A program made the translations under genes and the position numbers. Shown piece by piece: positions 1-7,511 of a DNA stretch of 22,479 bases (positions are counted from its first letter, which is position 1; the number at the start of each line of letters is the position of its first letter). The notes below the pieces were generated by a model. The model saw only the letters and a program-made list of their open reading frames with translations, did not search any database and was not told where the DNA came from. Source of the stretch: an uncultured bacterium (GTDB lineage: Bacteria; Patescibacteriota; Saccharimonadia; Saccharimonadales; Saccharimonadaceae); assembly GCA_900556165.1 (NCBI GenBank), contig USNP01000003.1, positions 1-22,479 of the forward strand. The letters are read 5' to 3'.

Positions 1-1053
1 AAGGCTGAAAAGTCAAATAAATCTAAGGCTGAATATTGGAGATATACTGAAGACTCTGCTGAGCTTGCAAAATTTGATAAATATACAATTGATGAAGCTA
101 TACCTTGGGTTTTATTCAAGGTTAAATTTACCGATGAAGTAAAACAAGATAGTCTTACGGAAATGAATATTAGCATTAAGAATAATAATGCGAGAATAGC
201 TTACCCTATCATTTCTCGTTCTTACACTTTTGATGGGTTTTTATCAGTGAATGATAAAGAGGTTTTAAGACAACCAAATATTAAAATTAATCCTCGGTCA
301 ATTCAGAATATACAATATAATGATGAAGTTGGCTGTGGAAATGTTACTTTTAATAGTAAAACACTCAAAGGTAGTTTAAATTATGGATATTTGACTTTAA
401 ATAGCTGGAGTGGGTATAAAGTGGTTCTGAAGATGGCCGAAGATAGCTCTTTGAATTTTTTGGCTCCTTATGAAAAGACCGAAACTAACGGAACTAATTT
501 TATTAGAACTGCTGAAAACCGGGTTAGTGCTGATGGTATTGTTATGATTAACGCTCCGAATAATGCGAAAATAAAGTATCTGGGTGTTGATGATAAGAAT
601 TTTGAGATTCATTTTTTAGAGCAGAATAATCCAAAGAGAAGTAGCGGCCTATATCCACCGGTTATTTTAAATCCTAGTCGAATTAGTAGTGGTGATATTA
701 ATTTTAAGAAGGGGGTGATTAATAATATTAAATATCATATTCAGGTTGTTGCGACTGATGGTGCTGTAGTTTATGAAAGAGATTGTGTTGCTCAAGGGTC
801 TATTCAAGGTGTAATAACAGATGCAGATATTACAAAAATTAAAAAAGAATTAAAGGATAAGCCTTTACCAGAAACGGTAAATTCTAAAAAAGATGAAGTA
901 GCTAAGGAGATTAATAAAGATGAACCTACTAAATCTCCACAAGCTCCAAATACTGGTTTCGAAAAATCTCAAAATTTAATTATCCCAACTTTTTCTATTT
1001 TGGGCGTGGTTACTGTATTGTTTTTTCGAAAAAAATCGAAATTAAAGTTGTAA
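1..1053 (+). CDS. Partial (5'-truncated) sortase-type cell-surface protein
   Basis: The frame is open from the first base, so the gene begins upstream of the window; the first ATG (163) has no ribosome binding site and is not taken as the start. About 350 residues are visible. Most of it is an Asn/Lys/Ser-rich, probably beta-rich extracellular region that I cannot assign to a family. The C-terminus has the layout of a wall-anchored protein: a charged Lys/Glu/Pro linker, the sortase-like motif APNTGF, a hydrophobic segment (IIPTFSILGVVTVLFF) and a basic tail (RKKSKLKL). By family knowledge, sortase would cleave between T and G of the motif and attach the protein to the envelope. In an epibiont such a protein might contact the host, which is inference. 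The gene has almost none of the TTCGAA motifs that pepper its neighbours: the only two lie in its last 100 bp. This suggests a different origin or fast evolution. Confidence 0.75.
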   Translation, partial: KAEKSNKSKAEYWRYTEDSAELAKFDKYTIDEAIPWVLFKVKFTDEVKQDSLTEMNISIKNNNARIAYPIISRSYTFDGFLSVNDKEVLRQPNIKINPRSIQNIQYNDEVGCGNVTFNSKTLKGSLNYGYLTLNSWSGYKVVLKMAEDSSLNFLAPYEKTETNGTNFIRTAENRVSADGIVMINAPNNAKIKYLGVDDKNFEIHFLEQNNPKRSSGLYPPVILNPSRISSGDINFKKGVINNIKYHIQVVATDGAVVYERDCVAQGSIQGVITDADITKIKKELKDKPLPETVNSKKDEVAKEINKDEPTKSPQAPNTGFEKSQNLIIPTFSILGVVTVLFFRKKSKLKL

Positions 1054-1072
1054 TTTTATAACAATTTTAAGG

Positions 1073-1101
1073 AAAAGCTCTCGAAAAAAGGGAGCTTTTT
1101 T
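1073..1101 (+). terminator. Rho-independent terminator of the surface-protein gene
   Basis: AAAAGCTC and GAGCTTTTTT form the stem around an A-rich loop and end in a T run. It lies 20 bases after the stop codon and directly abuts the next gene's -10 box. Confidence 0.85.
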
Positions 1102-1109
1102 GATATAAT
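1101..1109 (+). promoter_or_regulatory. Extended -10 promoter of glyQS
   Basis: TGATATAAT is a perfect extended -10 (TGnTATAAT). There is no convincing -35 at the expected distance, which overlaps the terminator. Transcription would start near 1116, leaving a leader of about 19 nt that contains GGAGG at 1126-1130. Confidence 0.75.
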
Positions 1110-1134
1110 GGTTAAAAGAATATACGGAGGAAAA

Positions 1135-2484
1135 ATGAAGAACGAAGACTTAATGGACAGAATTGTTAGCCTCGCAAAACGGCGCGGTTTTATTTGGCAA
1201 GGTAGCGAAGTTTACGGTGGAATGCGCGGAACTTGGGATTACGGCCCACTTGGCTTAGCATTAAAGCGCAAAATCATGAACGAATGGTGGGATTTCTTTG
1301 TTGAGAACCGTGAAGATATGTTTGGTGTTGATGCGGCAATCATTATGAATCCAAAAGTTTGGAAAGCGAGTGGTCACGCTGCAACTTTTGCTGACCCTTT
1401 GGTAGAAGATTTAAAAACTGGCGAACGTTATCGAGCGGATCACCTATTAAAAGATGCTGGAATCGAAGCGGAAGGTCTTTCGAATGAAAAAATTACTGAA
1501 ATTATTCGTGAAAAAGGCTTGAAATCACCAAAAGGTAATGATTTGAGCGATGTTCGTAGCTTTAACATGATGTTCCAGACTAACGTTGGTTCAGTTGTTA
1601 ACGAAAACTCTGTAGCTTATCTCCGCCCAGAAACCGCTCAGGGAATCTTTACAAACTATAAAAATGTAGTAGATGCTTTTTATCCAAGCCTACCATTTGG
1701 GCTTGCGCAACAGGGGAAAGCTTTTCGAAACGAGATTAGTCCGCGTGATTTTGTGTTCCGCTCGCGAGAATTTGAACAAATGGAAATTGAGTATTTCGTA
1801 AATCCTAAAAATTGGGAAGCTGAGTTTGAAAAACTTTTGAATTTGGTGCGAGAATTTTTAACTCAAAAAATGGGTCTTCCAAAAGAGTCTTTATTTGAAC
1901 TTGAAGTTCCGGCAGAAGATCGCGCACACTATTCGAAACGCACAGTTGATTTTGAGTTCAACTTTCCAATCGGTAAAGAAGAATTAATGGGAATTGCTTA
2001 TCGAACAGACTTCGACCTTGCGAATATTCAACGGGCGAGTGGTAAAAGTATGGAATATACAGATAAACAAACTCGCGAAAAGTTTATTCCACATGTGATT
2101 GAGCCAAGTTTTGGTGTTGAGCGATTATTAATGGCGGTTCTTTCGAATGCTTATACTGAAGTTGAATCTGAAGGTAAAATTCGAACTTATCTAGCTTTAC
2201 CAGAGAATCTTGCGCCAACTAAAATTATCGTGGCTCCGCTTCTGAAAAATAAAGAAGCTCTAGTTGAAAAAGCTAAAGAGGTTTATTCTGAACTTCGTAA
2301 AAAATACAAAAATGTAGAATTTGATTTGAGTGGAAAAGTTGGTAAAGTTTACGCTAAGGCGGATGAGATTGGTGTACCAAAAGTTGTTGTGATTGATTTT
2401 GAAACAGTTGAAGGCGATGGATTGGTGAGCGTTCGAAATCGTGATGATGCCTCACAGATTCGCGTAAAATCAAGCGAGATTTAA
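1135..2484 (+). CDS. glyQS: Glycyl-tRNA synthetase, single-chain (alpha2) type
   Basis: Charges tRNA-Gly with glycine in the cytoplasm. It is a class II synthetase of the eukaryote/archaea/Gram-positive dimer type rather than the alpha2beta2 type. Visible landmarks are the N-terminal RRGFIWQGSEVYGG block, AYLRPETAQGIF (glycine/ATP site), motif 2 around FRNEISPRDFVFRSREFEQ, motif 3 HVIEPSFGVERLLMAVL, and a C-terminal anticodon-binding domain from about residue 350. At 449 residues it has the usual length. The start is ATG 1135, because GGAGG lies 4 nt upstream; an in-frame ATG at 1108 falls inside the -10 box and cannot be on the mRNA. The next gene's ATG overlaps the stop (TAATG), so the two genes are co-transcribed and probably translationally coupled. 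Confidence 0.97.
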   Translation: MKNEDLMDRIVSLAKRRGFIWQGSEVYGGMRGTWDYGPLGLALKRKIMNEWWDFFVENREDMFGVDAAIIMNPKVWKASGHAATFADPLVEDLKTGERYRADHLLKDAGIEAEGLSNEKITEIIREKGLKSPKGNDLSDVRSFNMMFQTNVGSVVNENSVAYLRPETAQGIFTNYKNVVDAFYPSLPFGLAQQGKAFRNEISPRDFVFRSREFEQMEIEYFVNPKNWEAEFEKLLNLVREFLTQKMGLPKESLFELEVPAEDRAHYSKRTVDFEFNFPIGKEELMGIAYRTDFDLANIQRASGKSMEYTDKQTREKFIPHVIEPSFGVERLLMAVLSNAYTEVESEGKIRTYLALPENLAPTKIIVAPLLKNKEALVEKAKEVYSELRKKYKNVEFDLSGKVGKVYAKADEIGVPKVVVIDFETVEGDGLVSVRNRDDASQIRVKSSEI

Positions 2485-3266
2485 TGAAGAAGATTAGTTC
2501 GGCGCAAAATCCATTGGTTAAAAAACTTGTTCAACTTTCTAAAAAACAAAGCTTTCGAAATAAACAAAATTTGACAATTGTCGAAGGTGTTCATCTGGCA
2601 GGTGAATGGTTGAAAACTTTTGGTTCACCAGATATTTGTGTTTTTTTGAGTTCTTCGAAAAGTATCGAGGTAAAGCAGATAGTTCAAAAATGTAAAGATT
2701 TGAACACTGAAATTATTGAACTTGAAGCTAAAATATATTCAAAGATTAGTCCTGTTATTGAAGGTGTCGGTATTTTGTTTGTTGTGAAAATACCAGAAAA
2801 TCAATGTGTTGATTTTTGTGAAGACGTAATAATTCTTGATAGAATTCAAGATCCAGGAAATTTTGGAACGATCTTGCGAAGCGCAGTTGGTTTTGGAGCT
2901 AAACAAATAATTTGTTCAAAAGGAACTGTTTCAGCTTGGTCGCCAAAAGTTTTGAGATCAGGGATGGGGGCACATTTTAAACTTCAAATTTTAGAAAATC
3001 AAGACTTGAATGAGGTTATTTTGAAAGTTGAAACTCCAATTTTTGCAACAAGTCTTCAGGCTGAAAAATCAATTTATGATGAGAATTTTACAACAAAAAC
3101 AGCTTGGATTTTTGGGAATGAAGGCGCGGGTGTTTCATTAGAATTGCTTTCGAAAGTTAAAAATCAAGTTATAATTCCACAGGTTGGTGAAATCGAGAGT
3201 TTGAATGTGGCGATGGCAGCGACAGTTTGTTTAGCGGAGCAAGCGCGTCAAAGATTAAAAGCATAA
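2484..3266 (+). CDS. TrmH/SpoU-family RNA 2'-O-methyltransferase
   Basis: SAM-dependent methyltransferase of the knotted SPOUT class, 260 residues, the usual length for RlmB/TsnR-like 23S rRNA ribose methylases. An N-terminal substrate-binding part (about residues 1-100, starting SSAQNPLVKKL) is followed by the catalytic domain with all three SpoU motifs: DRIQDPGNFGTILRSA, FGNEGAGVS and IPQVGEIESLNVAMAA. The Asn and Arg of motif 1, the Glu of motif 2 and the Ser-Leu-Asn of motif 3 are intact, so it should be active. Which nucleotide it modifies cannot be read from the sequence. The ATG overlaps the glyQS stop by one base and has no strong ribosome binding site of its own, consistent with coupling to glyQS. 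No terminator follows before the next gene's promoter. Confidence 0.9.
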   Translation: MKKISSAQNPLVKKLVQLSKKQSFRNKQNLTIVEGVHLAGEWLKTFGSPDICVFLSSSKSIEVKQIVQKCKDLNTEIIELEAKIYSKISPVIEGVGILFVVKIPENQCVDFCEDVIILDRIQDPGNFGTILRSAVGFGAKQIICSKGTVSAWSPKVLRSGMGAHFKLQILENQDLNEVILKVETPIFATSLQAEKSIYDENFTTKTAWIFGNEGAGVSLELLSKVKNQVIIPQVGEIESLNVAMAATVCLAEQARQRLKA

Positions 3267-3272
3267 GTGATA

Positions 3273-3301
3273 TTGCAAAAAATGCAAAAATATGGTAGAA
3301 T
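3273..3301 (+). promoter_or_regulatory. Promoter giving a leaderless mRNA for the CYTH gene
   Basis: TTGCAA (3273-3278), a 17-bp spacer ending in TGG, and TAGAAT (3296-3301). The start codon at 3308 lies 6 nt after the -10 box, at the expected transcription start. Confidence 0.7.
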
Positions 3302-3307
3302 TGAATT

Positions 3308-3868
3308 ATGAAAAAAGTTATCGTAAAAGCAAAAATTAAAAATAAAGTTGATTTTGTTAAAAGATTAACTGATACGGGGCACGATTTCGGGCGAGTGATT
3401 TTTCAGAATGATCGCGTTTTTTTACCTCGCGGTTATCAGCCAAGCCGAAATTTGCCAAAGTTAATGATCCGGACGGAAATTGTTGACCCAAAACGTAAAC
3501 CTTGGTATCAGCTAATCCAAAAACGCCACATTGATGCTGAAAATGTTGATTTAATTCACGAAACACCTGTTTTGAATTATGCTGAAACTGCGCACATTGT
3601 TCAGCAATTAGGTTTCGAAATGAAGGTTGAAGTCCTTAGAAATCGCCAAAAACTTCAAGTTGAAGACACAACTTTCTTTTTGGATGATGTTGAAAAATTG
3701 GGAACATTCATTAAACTTGAAAGAGAAGTTAAAAAAGGTGATAATCCTGATGAGATTCGGCAAGAGTTATGGGATGTTTTAGAGGTTTTGGGAATTGATA
3801 AAACTGCAGATTCACCAGAAAATTACACCGCACAGCTTCTTAAAAAGAAGCAAAAGTCGAAAAAATAG
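3308..3868 (+). CDS. CYTH-domain protein (adenylate cyclase class IV / triphosphatase-like)
   Basis: 186 residues resembling the CYTH/CyaB-like triphosphate tunnel family, whose members hydrolyse inorganic or thiamine triphosphate, or more rarely make cAMP. Support comes from the tandem beta-strand layout and the late block FFLDDVEKLGTFIKLEREV, which matches the family's LDxVxxLGxFxEIE stretch. The family's N-terminal ExExK signature is not intact: the corresponding strand reads VIVKAKIK, lacking both glutamates, and the later FxEIE is FIKLER. Metal-dependent catalysis may therefore be lost or altered. The tail is lysine-rich (LLKKKQKSKK). There is no Shine-Dalgarno sequence; the ATG coincides with the predicted transcription start. 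It is a single-gene unit with its own promoter and terminator. The family call is fairly firm, the activity is not. Confidence 0.7.
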   Translation: MKKVIVKAKIKNKVDFVKRLTDTGHDFGRVIFQNDRVFLPRGYQPSRNLPKLMIRTEIVDPKRKPWYQLIQKRHIDAENVDLIHETPVLNYAETAHIVQQLGFEMKVEVLRNRQKLQVEDTTFFLDDVEKLGTFIKLEREVKKGDNPDEIRQELWDVLEVLGIDKTADSPENYTAQLLKKKQKSKK

Positions 3869-3871
3869 TTT

Positions 3872-3903
3872 AAATTCGCTCTCAAAATTGAGGGTGAATT
3901 TTT
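3872..3903 (+). terminator. Rho-independent terminator after the CYTH gene
   Basis: AAATTCGCTCTCA pairs with TGAGGGTGAATTT (two G:U pairs) around a short AAAT loop, followed by Ts. It separates this gene from ftsE. Confidence 0.8.
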
Positions 3904-3919
3904 AAAATTCGAAATAAGC

Positions 3920-3948
3920 TTGAACACTTTGCGAAAAGCTGATATAAT
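3920..3948 (+). promoter_or_regulatory. Promoter of ftsEX
   Basis: TTGAAC (3920-3925), a 17-bp spacer and TATAAT (3943-3948) with an extended TGA before it. Transcription should start at about 3955, within 2-3 nt of the ftsE start codon. Confidence 0.8.
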
Positions 3949-3956
3949 AAAAAGTG

Positions 3957-4640
3957 ATGATATTATTAGATCGTGTAACAAAAGTTTATGGGAATTCAAA
4001 AACTCCTGCGATAAACAGGATTAGTCTTCATATCAAACCAAAAGAGTTTGTAATTTTGGTTGGAACAAGCGGTGCTGGAAAGTCATCACTTTTAAAAATG
4101 CTTACTCGCGAAGAAAAACAAACCAGCGGTAAAATTGTTGTCGGTGGAATTGATTACGATAAATTACGAGATAAAGATATTCCGCTTTTGCGACGCCGAA
4201 TTGGTGTAATTTTTCAGGATTTTAAACTTTTGCCGAACCGAACAGTTTTCGAAAATGTCGCTTTCGCGCTTGAAATTGCTGGAATGACAAATCACGAGAT
4301 TAAAGCTACTGTTCCGAAAGTGATTAAGCTTGTTGGTTTGGAAGGTAAAGAAGGTAATTTTCCGCATCAGTTAAGCGGTGGTGAGCGCCAGCGTGTGGCT
4401 ATTGCTCGAGCTTTAGCGCGTCAGCCAAAAATTCTTATCGCCGATGAGCCAACTGGGAATCTTGACCCAAAGCATAGTTGGGATATTATCCGACTGCTTG
4501 AAAAAATTAACGATTACGGAACAACAGTTGTTTTAACTACGCACAATGTTGAAATTGTTAATAAACTTAAACGTCGCGTTATCACTTTGAATGGTGGAAA
4601 AATCACTCATGATCAATCACAAGGGGAGTATAGACAGTAA
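3957..4640 (+). CDS. ftsE: Cell division ATP-binding protein FtsE
   Basis: ABC ATPase that partners the membrane protein FtsX to control septal peptidoglycan hydrolysis from the cytoplasmic face. 227 residues, the normal length. Walker A is GTSGAGKSS (residues 36-44); the Q-loop region is IFQDFKLLPNRTVFENVAF, the signature is LSGGERQRVAIARALA, Walker B is ILIADEPTGNLDP, and the H-loop is TTHN. The wording of the Q-loop and Walker B regions is characteristic of FtsE rather than other ABC ATPases. ATG 3957 is preferred; a GTG sits immediately before it at 3954. Neither has a ribosome binding site, and the -10 box is only 8 nt away, so the mRNA is predicted to be leaderless. The stop overlaps the ftsX start (TAATG). 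Confidence 0.96.
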   Translation: MILLDRVTKVYGNSKTPAINRISLHIKPKEFVILVGTSGAGKSSLLKMLTREEKQTSGKIVVGGIDYDKLRDKDIPLLRRRIGVIFQDFKLLPNRTVFENVAFALEIAGMTNHEIKATVPKVIKLVGLEGKEGNFPHQLSGGERQRVAIARALARQPKILIADEPTGNLDPKHSWDIIRLLEKINDYGTTVVLTTHNVEIVNKLKRRVITLNGGKITHDQSQGEYRQ

Positions 4641-5650
4641 TGGAAGAAAAGCAAAAAATAATTCAACAACGAGGTCGAAAAAAACAGAACTCTAAAGTTA
4701 TTATGCAGCAAAAACGCCATCGTCGCAGAACTTTAACATTTTGGCGAATTACTAAATATGGCGCAAATAGCTTTGTTCGAAATGCTTGGCTTTCGGTCGC
4801 CGCAACAGCAGTGATGACGGTTACTTTGGTGATTATTTTTGGCTCGCTTCTTGCGCGCTCAATTTTAATGGATACTGTTGATGATATTAAAAATAAAGTT
4901 GATATGTCGATTTATCTGAAAAAGGGTGTTTCAAATTCTGATATTGAAAAAATGAAAAAGTCAATCGGTGATCTTAAAACGGTGACAAATATAACCTACA
5001 CCTCACCACAAGAAGCACGAGATAAATTTGCGCGAAAAAATTCTGCTGATGCGGATATTCGAAAAGCCTTGATCGAATCAAATAATGAATTTTTTGGTAT
5101 TTTTAATATTAAACTCGTTGATATTTCAGATTCAACCGAGCTTAAAAATCTTGTCGAAAATAACAAATTGATAAAATCAAGCCTTGATCCAGATCATCCA
5201 CCAACATATGCGAGCGATCGGAATGAGGTGATTAAGAATATTTCGAACACGATTAATTTTGCTGAGAAAGTTGGAATTCTCGCTGGTTCAATTTTTGTAA
5301 TTATTGCAAGTTTGATTATTTTTAATACAATTCGAATGGCGATTTTTAACCGTCGAGAAGAGATTTATATGATGAAATTGATTGGTGCTAACAAGAGTTT
5401 TATTGCTGGTCCATTTTTGGTTGAAGCTGTAATTTGTGGAACGATTGCAGCAATTTTGGCGTCAATTATTGGATATTCGATTATTTTTCTTTCAAAGACC
5501 AAGCTTGAAGCTTATGGAATTATCGTCTCACCAGTGATTTCATTCTTACATATGTATGGAATTATTGTTGTTTTGGGGCTAATTATTATCGGATCTTTAA
5601 TTGGCATCATTTCAGCATTTACAGCTACAAGAAAATACCTAAAAATATAA
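4640..5650 (+). CDS. ftsX: Cell division protein FtsX
   Basis: Membrane partner of FtsE, 336 residues. A basic cytoplasmic N-terminus is followed by TM1 (about residues 52-72), an extracellular domain of about 140 residues rich in charged residues (the part that contacts the hydrolase in other bacteria), and three more transmembrane helices with the conserved block FNTIRMAIFNRREEIYMMKLIGA between TM2 and TM3. That four-helix FtsX arrangement, with the IxxRxxEIxxMKLxGA motif, is diagnostic. The start overlaps the ftsE stop. The following gene encodes a coiled-coil CHAP hydrolase, the typical target of FtsEX in Gram-positive bacteria. No terminator is visible after the stop; the hydrolase has its own promoter. 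Confidence 0.95.
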   Translation: MEEKQKIIQQRGRKKQNSKVIMQQKRHRRRTLTFWRITKYGANSFVRNAWLSVAATAVMTVTLVIIFGSLLARSILMDTVDDIKNKVDMSIYLKKGVSNSDIEKMKKSIGDLKTVTNITYTSPQEARDKFARKNSADADIRKALIESNNEFFGIFNIKLVDISDSTELKNLVENNKLIKSSLDPDHPPTYASDRNEVIKNISNTINFAEKVGILAGSIFVIIASLIIFNTIRMAIFNRREEIYMMKLIGANKSFIAGPFLVEAVICGTIAAILASIIGYSIIFLSKTKLEAYGIIVSPVISFLHMYGIIVVLGLIIIGSLIGIISAFTATRKYLKI

Positions 5651-5658
5651 AAAGGGGC

Positions 5659-5687
5659 TTGTCTTCGAAAAAATAATGTGGTACAAT
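5659..5687 (+). promoter_or_regulatory. Promoter of the CHAP hydrolase gene
   Basis: TTGTCT (5659-5664), a 17-bp spacer ending TGG, and TACAAT (5682-5687). It starts just after the ftsX stop and predicts a leader of about 33 nt. The spacer contains a TTCGAAA motif. Confidence 0.7.
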
Positions 5688-5726
5688 TTTAATAGTAATA
5701 AATTTAAAACAAAAAGAAAAATAGTT

Positions 5727-6917
5727 ATGAAAAAGATTAAAAAGAAGAATTTAATTATTAATAGTGCGATTTCTCTTGGTGTTGTGGCAGCTGGTGTTGT
5801 TGCGACAATTCCGAAAGGTGGCGCTCAGGCAGAAAAGAGTATTGACCAGCTTGATAAAGAGATTAAGGCGCTTCAGTCTCAGATTGGTGATGCAGAATCT
5901 CGGGCGGGCGATCTTCGGAATAAAGCTCAAACACTTCAAAATGAATTAAACGGAATTGAAAAAGAAAAAGCTACAATTCAGTCACAGATTGCGATTTATC
6001 AAAAACAATTCGAAAAACTTCAACTTGAAATTAAAACGAATGAAGAAAATATTGAGAGAAATCGAGATGCTCTTGGTTCAATTTTAGCTACAATGTCGCT
6101 TGAAGATGATATTACACCAATTGAGCGAATTGCGGGAAGTAGCAATCTTTCGAAAGCTCTTGATAATTTTGAATATCAAAGTGCGGTCAAAAATCAACTA
6201 GTTGAAAAGGTTGATGGAATTAAGCGTGCAAAAGCTGATCTTGAAAAACAACGAGACGAAGTTAAGGTTGCGTTAGCGAATCAGCAGCAAGCAGAATCTG
6301 CATTGCAGGAAAAAATTCGTCAACAAAATGAATTAATCACTCAAACAAAGAATGATGAAGCTGAATATACAAAATATGCAAAAGAGCGAAATGCTCAAAA
6401 GGCAGAACTTCAAAAACAACAGCAAGAAGCAATTCAAGCGCAAATTTTGCGAGCTGCTCGAGCTGCTGGTGGTGGTGCTCTTCCGCAAGCGATCGCCGGA
6501 ACAAGTTCATATCCTTGGAATGATGCAAACTGTCCAGTTGATGCAAATGCTGTGAGTTATGGCGGAGTTGATGGAAACGGAACAGATGGCTATGGATATG
6601 GATGTCGACAATGTGTGAGTTATGTTGCATGGAAATTGCGTGCAACAAAAGGAATTAGCGCTGCGTATTGGGGAAATGCGAAAGATGTTCCAGCAAGCGC
6701 GCGTCGAGCAGGTTTTCGAACTGGAAATACGCCAAAAGTTGGTTCCTTTGGCGTGATGAGTGGTGGCCAATACGGACATATCGTTTGGGTTGAAGCTGTT
6801 AATGGAAATATGGTTACAATTTCGCAATACAACTATTTTGTTAACGGGCGCTGGGGACAATTTTCAACAATGACGGTTCCTGCAAGCACTTACGATACAT
6901 ATGTATATTTTGATTAA
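5727..6917 (+). CDS. Secreted coiled-coil/CHAP peptidoglycan hydrolase (PcsB-like)
   Basis: Predicted to cut peptidoglycan cross-bridges or stem peptides at the septum under FtsEX control. From ATG 5727 it has 396 residues: a signal peptide with a Lys-rich start (MKKIKKKN), a hydrophobic core and likely cleavage after AQA at residue 35; a long heptad-rich coiled coil (about 37-245, many Gln/Lys/Glu); an Ala/Gly hinge; and a C-terminal CHAP domain (about 270-396). The CHAP catalytic Cys is C296 in CRQCVSYVAWK and the His is H351 in YGHIVWVEAV, followed by SQYNY. PcsB of streptococci has the same coiled-coil plus CHAP architecture and is activated by FtsX, which matches the position next to ftsEX. 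An upstream in-frame ATG (5676) lies before the -10 box and would bury the signal peptide, so it was rejected. The ribosome binding site is weak. Confidence 0.92.
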   Translation: MKKIKKKNLIINSAISLGVVAAGVVATIPKGGAQAEKSIDQLDKEIKALQSQIGDAESRAGDLRNKAQTLQNELNGIEKEKATIQSQIAIYQKQFEKLQLEIKTNEENIERNRDALGSILATMSLEDDITPIERIAGSSNLSKALDNFEYQSAVKNQLVEKVDGIKRAKADLEKQRDEVKVALANQQQAESALQEKIRQQNELITQTKNDEAEYTKYAKERNAQKAELQKQQQEAIQAQILRAARAAGGGALPQAIAGTSSYPWNDANCPVDANAVSYGGVDGNGTDGYGYGCRQCVSYVAWKLRATKGISAAYWGNAKDVPASARRAGFRTGNTPKVGSFGVMSGGQYGHIVWVEAVNGNMVTISQYNYFVNGRWGQFSTMTVPASTYDTYVYFD

Positions 6918-6922
6918 TATTT

Positions 6923-6951
6923 AGCGAGTCGGGTTACCTGGCTCGCTTTTT
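6923..6951 (+). terminator. Rho-independent terminator after the CHAP hydrolase
   Basis: AGCGAGTC pairs with GGCTCGCT, with GG/CC continuing the stem inside, then TTTTT. Confidence 0.88.
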
Positions 6952-6960
6952 ATTATTTGC

Positions 6961-6989
6961 TTGAAATTATTTAGCAACTTTGTTATAAT
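6961..6989 (+). promoter_or_regulatory. Promoter of the 80-residue protein gene
   Basis: TTGAAA (6961-6966), a 17-bp spacer ending TGT, and TATAAT (6984-6989). It predicts an untranslated leader of about 66 nt, longer than usual here, with a possible hairpin between ATTCGTGA (about 6999) and TCATGAAT (about 7022). Confidence 0.78.
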
Positions 6990-7061
6990 GTGAGAGTTAT
7001 TCGTGATGATATAAATCTTTTTCATGAATAGGTACTTATAGAAACAGGAGGGGACTTTAAA

Positions 7062-7304
7062 ATGTCAGAAAGAAACACTTTAACCATTACTGAAGTTAAT
7101 AAAAGAATGATGGAAGATAATAAGGAGTTATTGCGAATAATAGCGAGCGCTCTTTACCCGGCTGATATACAGAGATATTTTTTGCGAAAAGCAAGAAATG
7201 AAATAAGAAATCTGGGCACAGAAGATAGAGAATCTTTCGCCTTTAAAGTTCAAGAAGAGGCAATAGAATGGGAAGAAAAAAATATAACCATAAAAAGCTA
7301 TTAA
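7062..7304 (+). CDS. Small uncharacterised protein, 80 aa
   Basis: I do not recognise this protein. It is 80 residues, highly charged (many Glu, Lys, Arg), probably mostly alpha-helical, with no signal peptide, membrane segment or cysteine. The coding call rests on a consensus promoter, a strong AGGAGG ribosome binding site (about 7046) and a dedicated terminator directly after the stop, so it is a complete single-gene unit. Two stretches, MEDNKELLRIIASALYPAD and YFLRKARNEIRNL, look like amphipathic helices. It contains no TTCGAA motif and uses more AGA arginine and ATA isoleucine codons than the neighbouring genes, which hints at a different history. It could be a small regulator or an antitoxin-like protein, but nothing in the sequence proves either. 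Confidence 0.7.
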   Translation: MSERNTLTITEVNKRMMEDNKELLRIIASALYPADIQRYFLRKARNEIRNLGTEDRESFAFKVQEEAIEWEEKNITIKSY

Positions 7305-7314
7305 TAGTATCCAC

Positions 7315-7337
7315 GACCCAAAAATTGGGTCTTTTAT
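7315..7337 (+). terminator. Rho-independent terminator after the 80-aa gene
   Basis: GACCCAA and TTGGGTC form a tight 7-bp stem with a 3-nt loop, followed by TTTTATTTT. Confidence 0.87.
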
Positions 7338-7371
7338 TTTGTCTAAAATTTCTTTTACAATATAATTATCT

Positions 7372-7380
7372 TGCTATAAT
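7372..7380 (+). promoter_or_regulatory. Orphan extended -10 box
   Basis: TGCTATAAT, with TTTACA at 7354 at a short 15-bp spacing. No gene starts within 100 bp. It may drive a long leader for the S41 peptidase gene in addition to that gene's proximal promoter, or a small RNA. The 7305-7518 gap contains no other supportable gene. Confidence 0.45.
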
Positions 7381-7482
7381 ATAAAAAAAGAGAAAGTTTG
7401 GCAAAAATCATCATAAAAATAGTGCAAATTCAGATTATTTTAGAGTGATGAATATTAAACCTATCTTTCGAATCTTATTTTT

Positions 7483-7511
7483 TTGTTATGCTTGTGCTTT
7501 TATGATATAAT
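7483..7511 (+). promoter_or_regulatory. Promoter giving a leaderless mRNA for the S41 peptidase
   Basis: TTGTTA (7483-7488), a 17-bp spacer ending TGA, and TATAAT (7506-7511). The chosen ATG at 7519 is 7 nt after the -10 box, so the transcript should begin at or next to it. Confidence 0.8.

Noticed and set aside
6337..6860. Long open frames antisense to and inside the CHAP hydrolase gene
   Set aside because: They are His- or Ser-rich translations of the opposite strand or other frames, with no ribosome binding sites, and lie within a well-supported gene.
7448..7510. 20-codon hydrophobic open frame before the S41 peptidase
   Set aside because: It has no ribosome binding site, ends inside the peptidase promoter's -10 box and shows no support as a gene.
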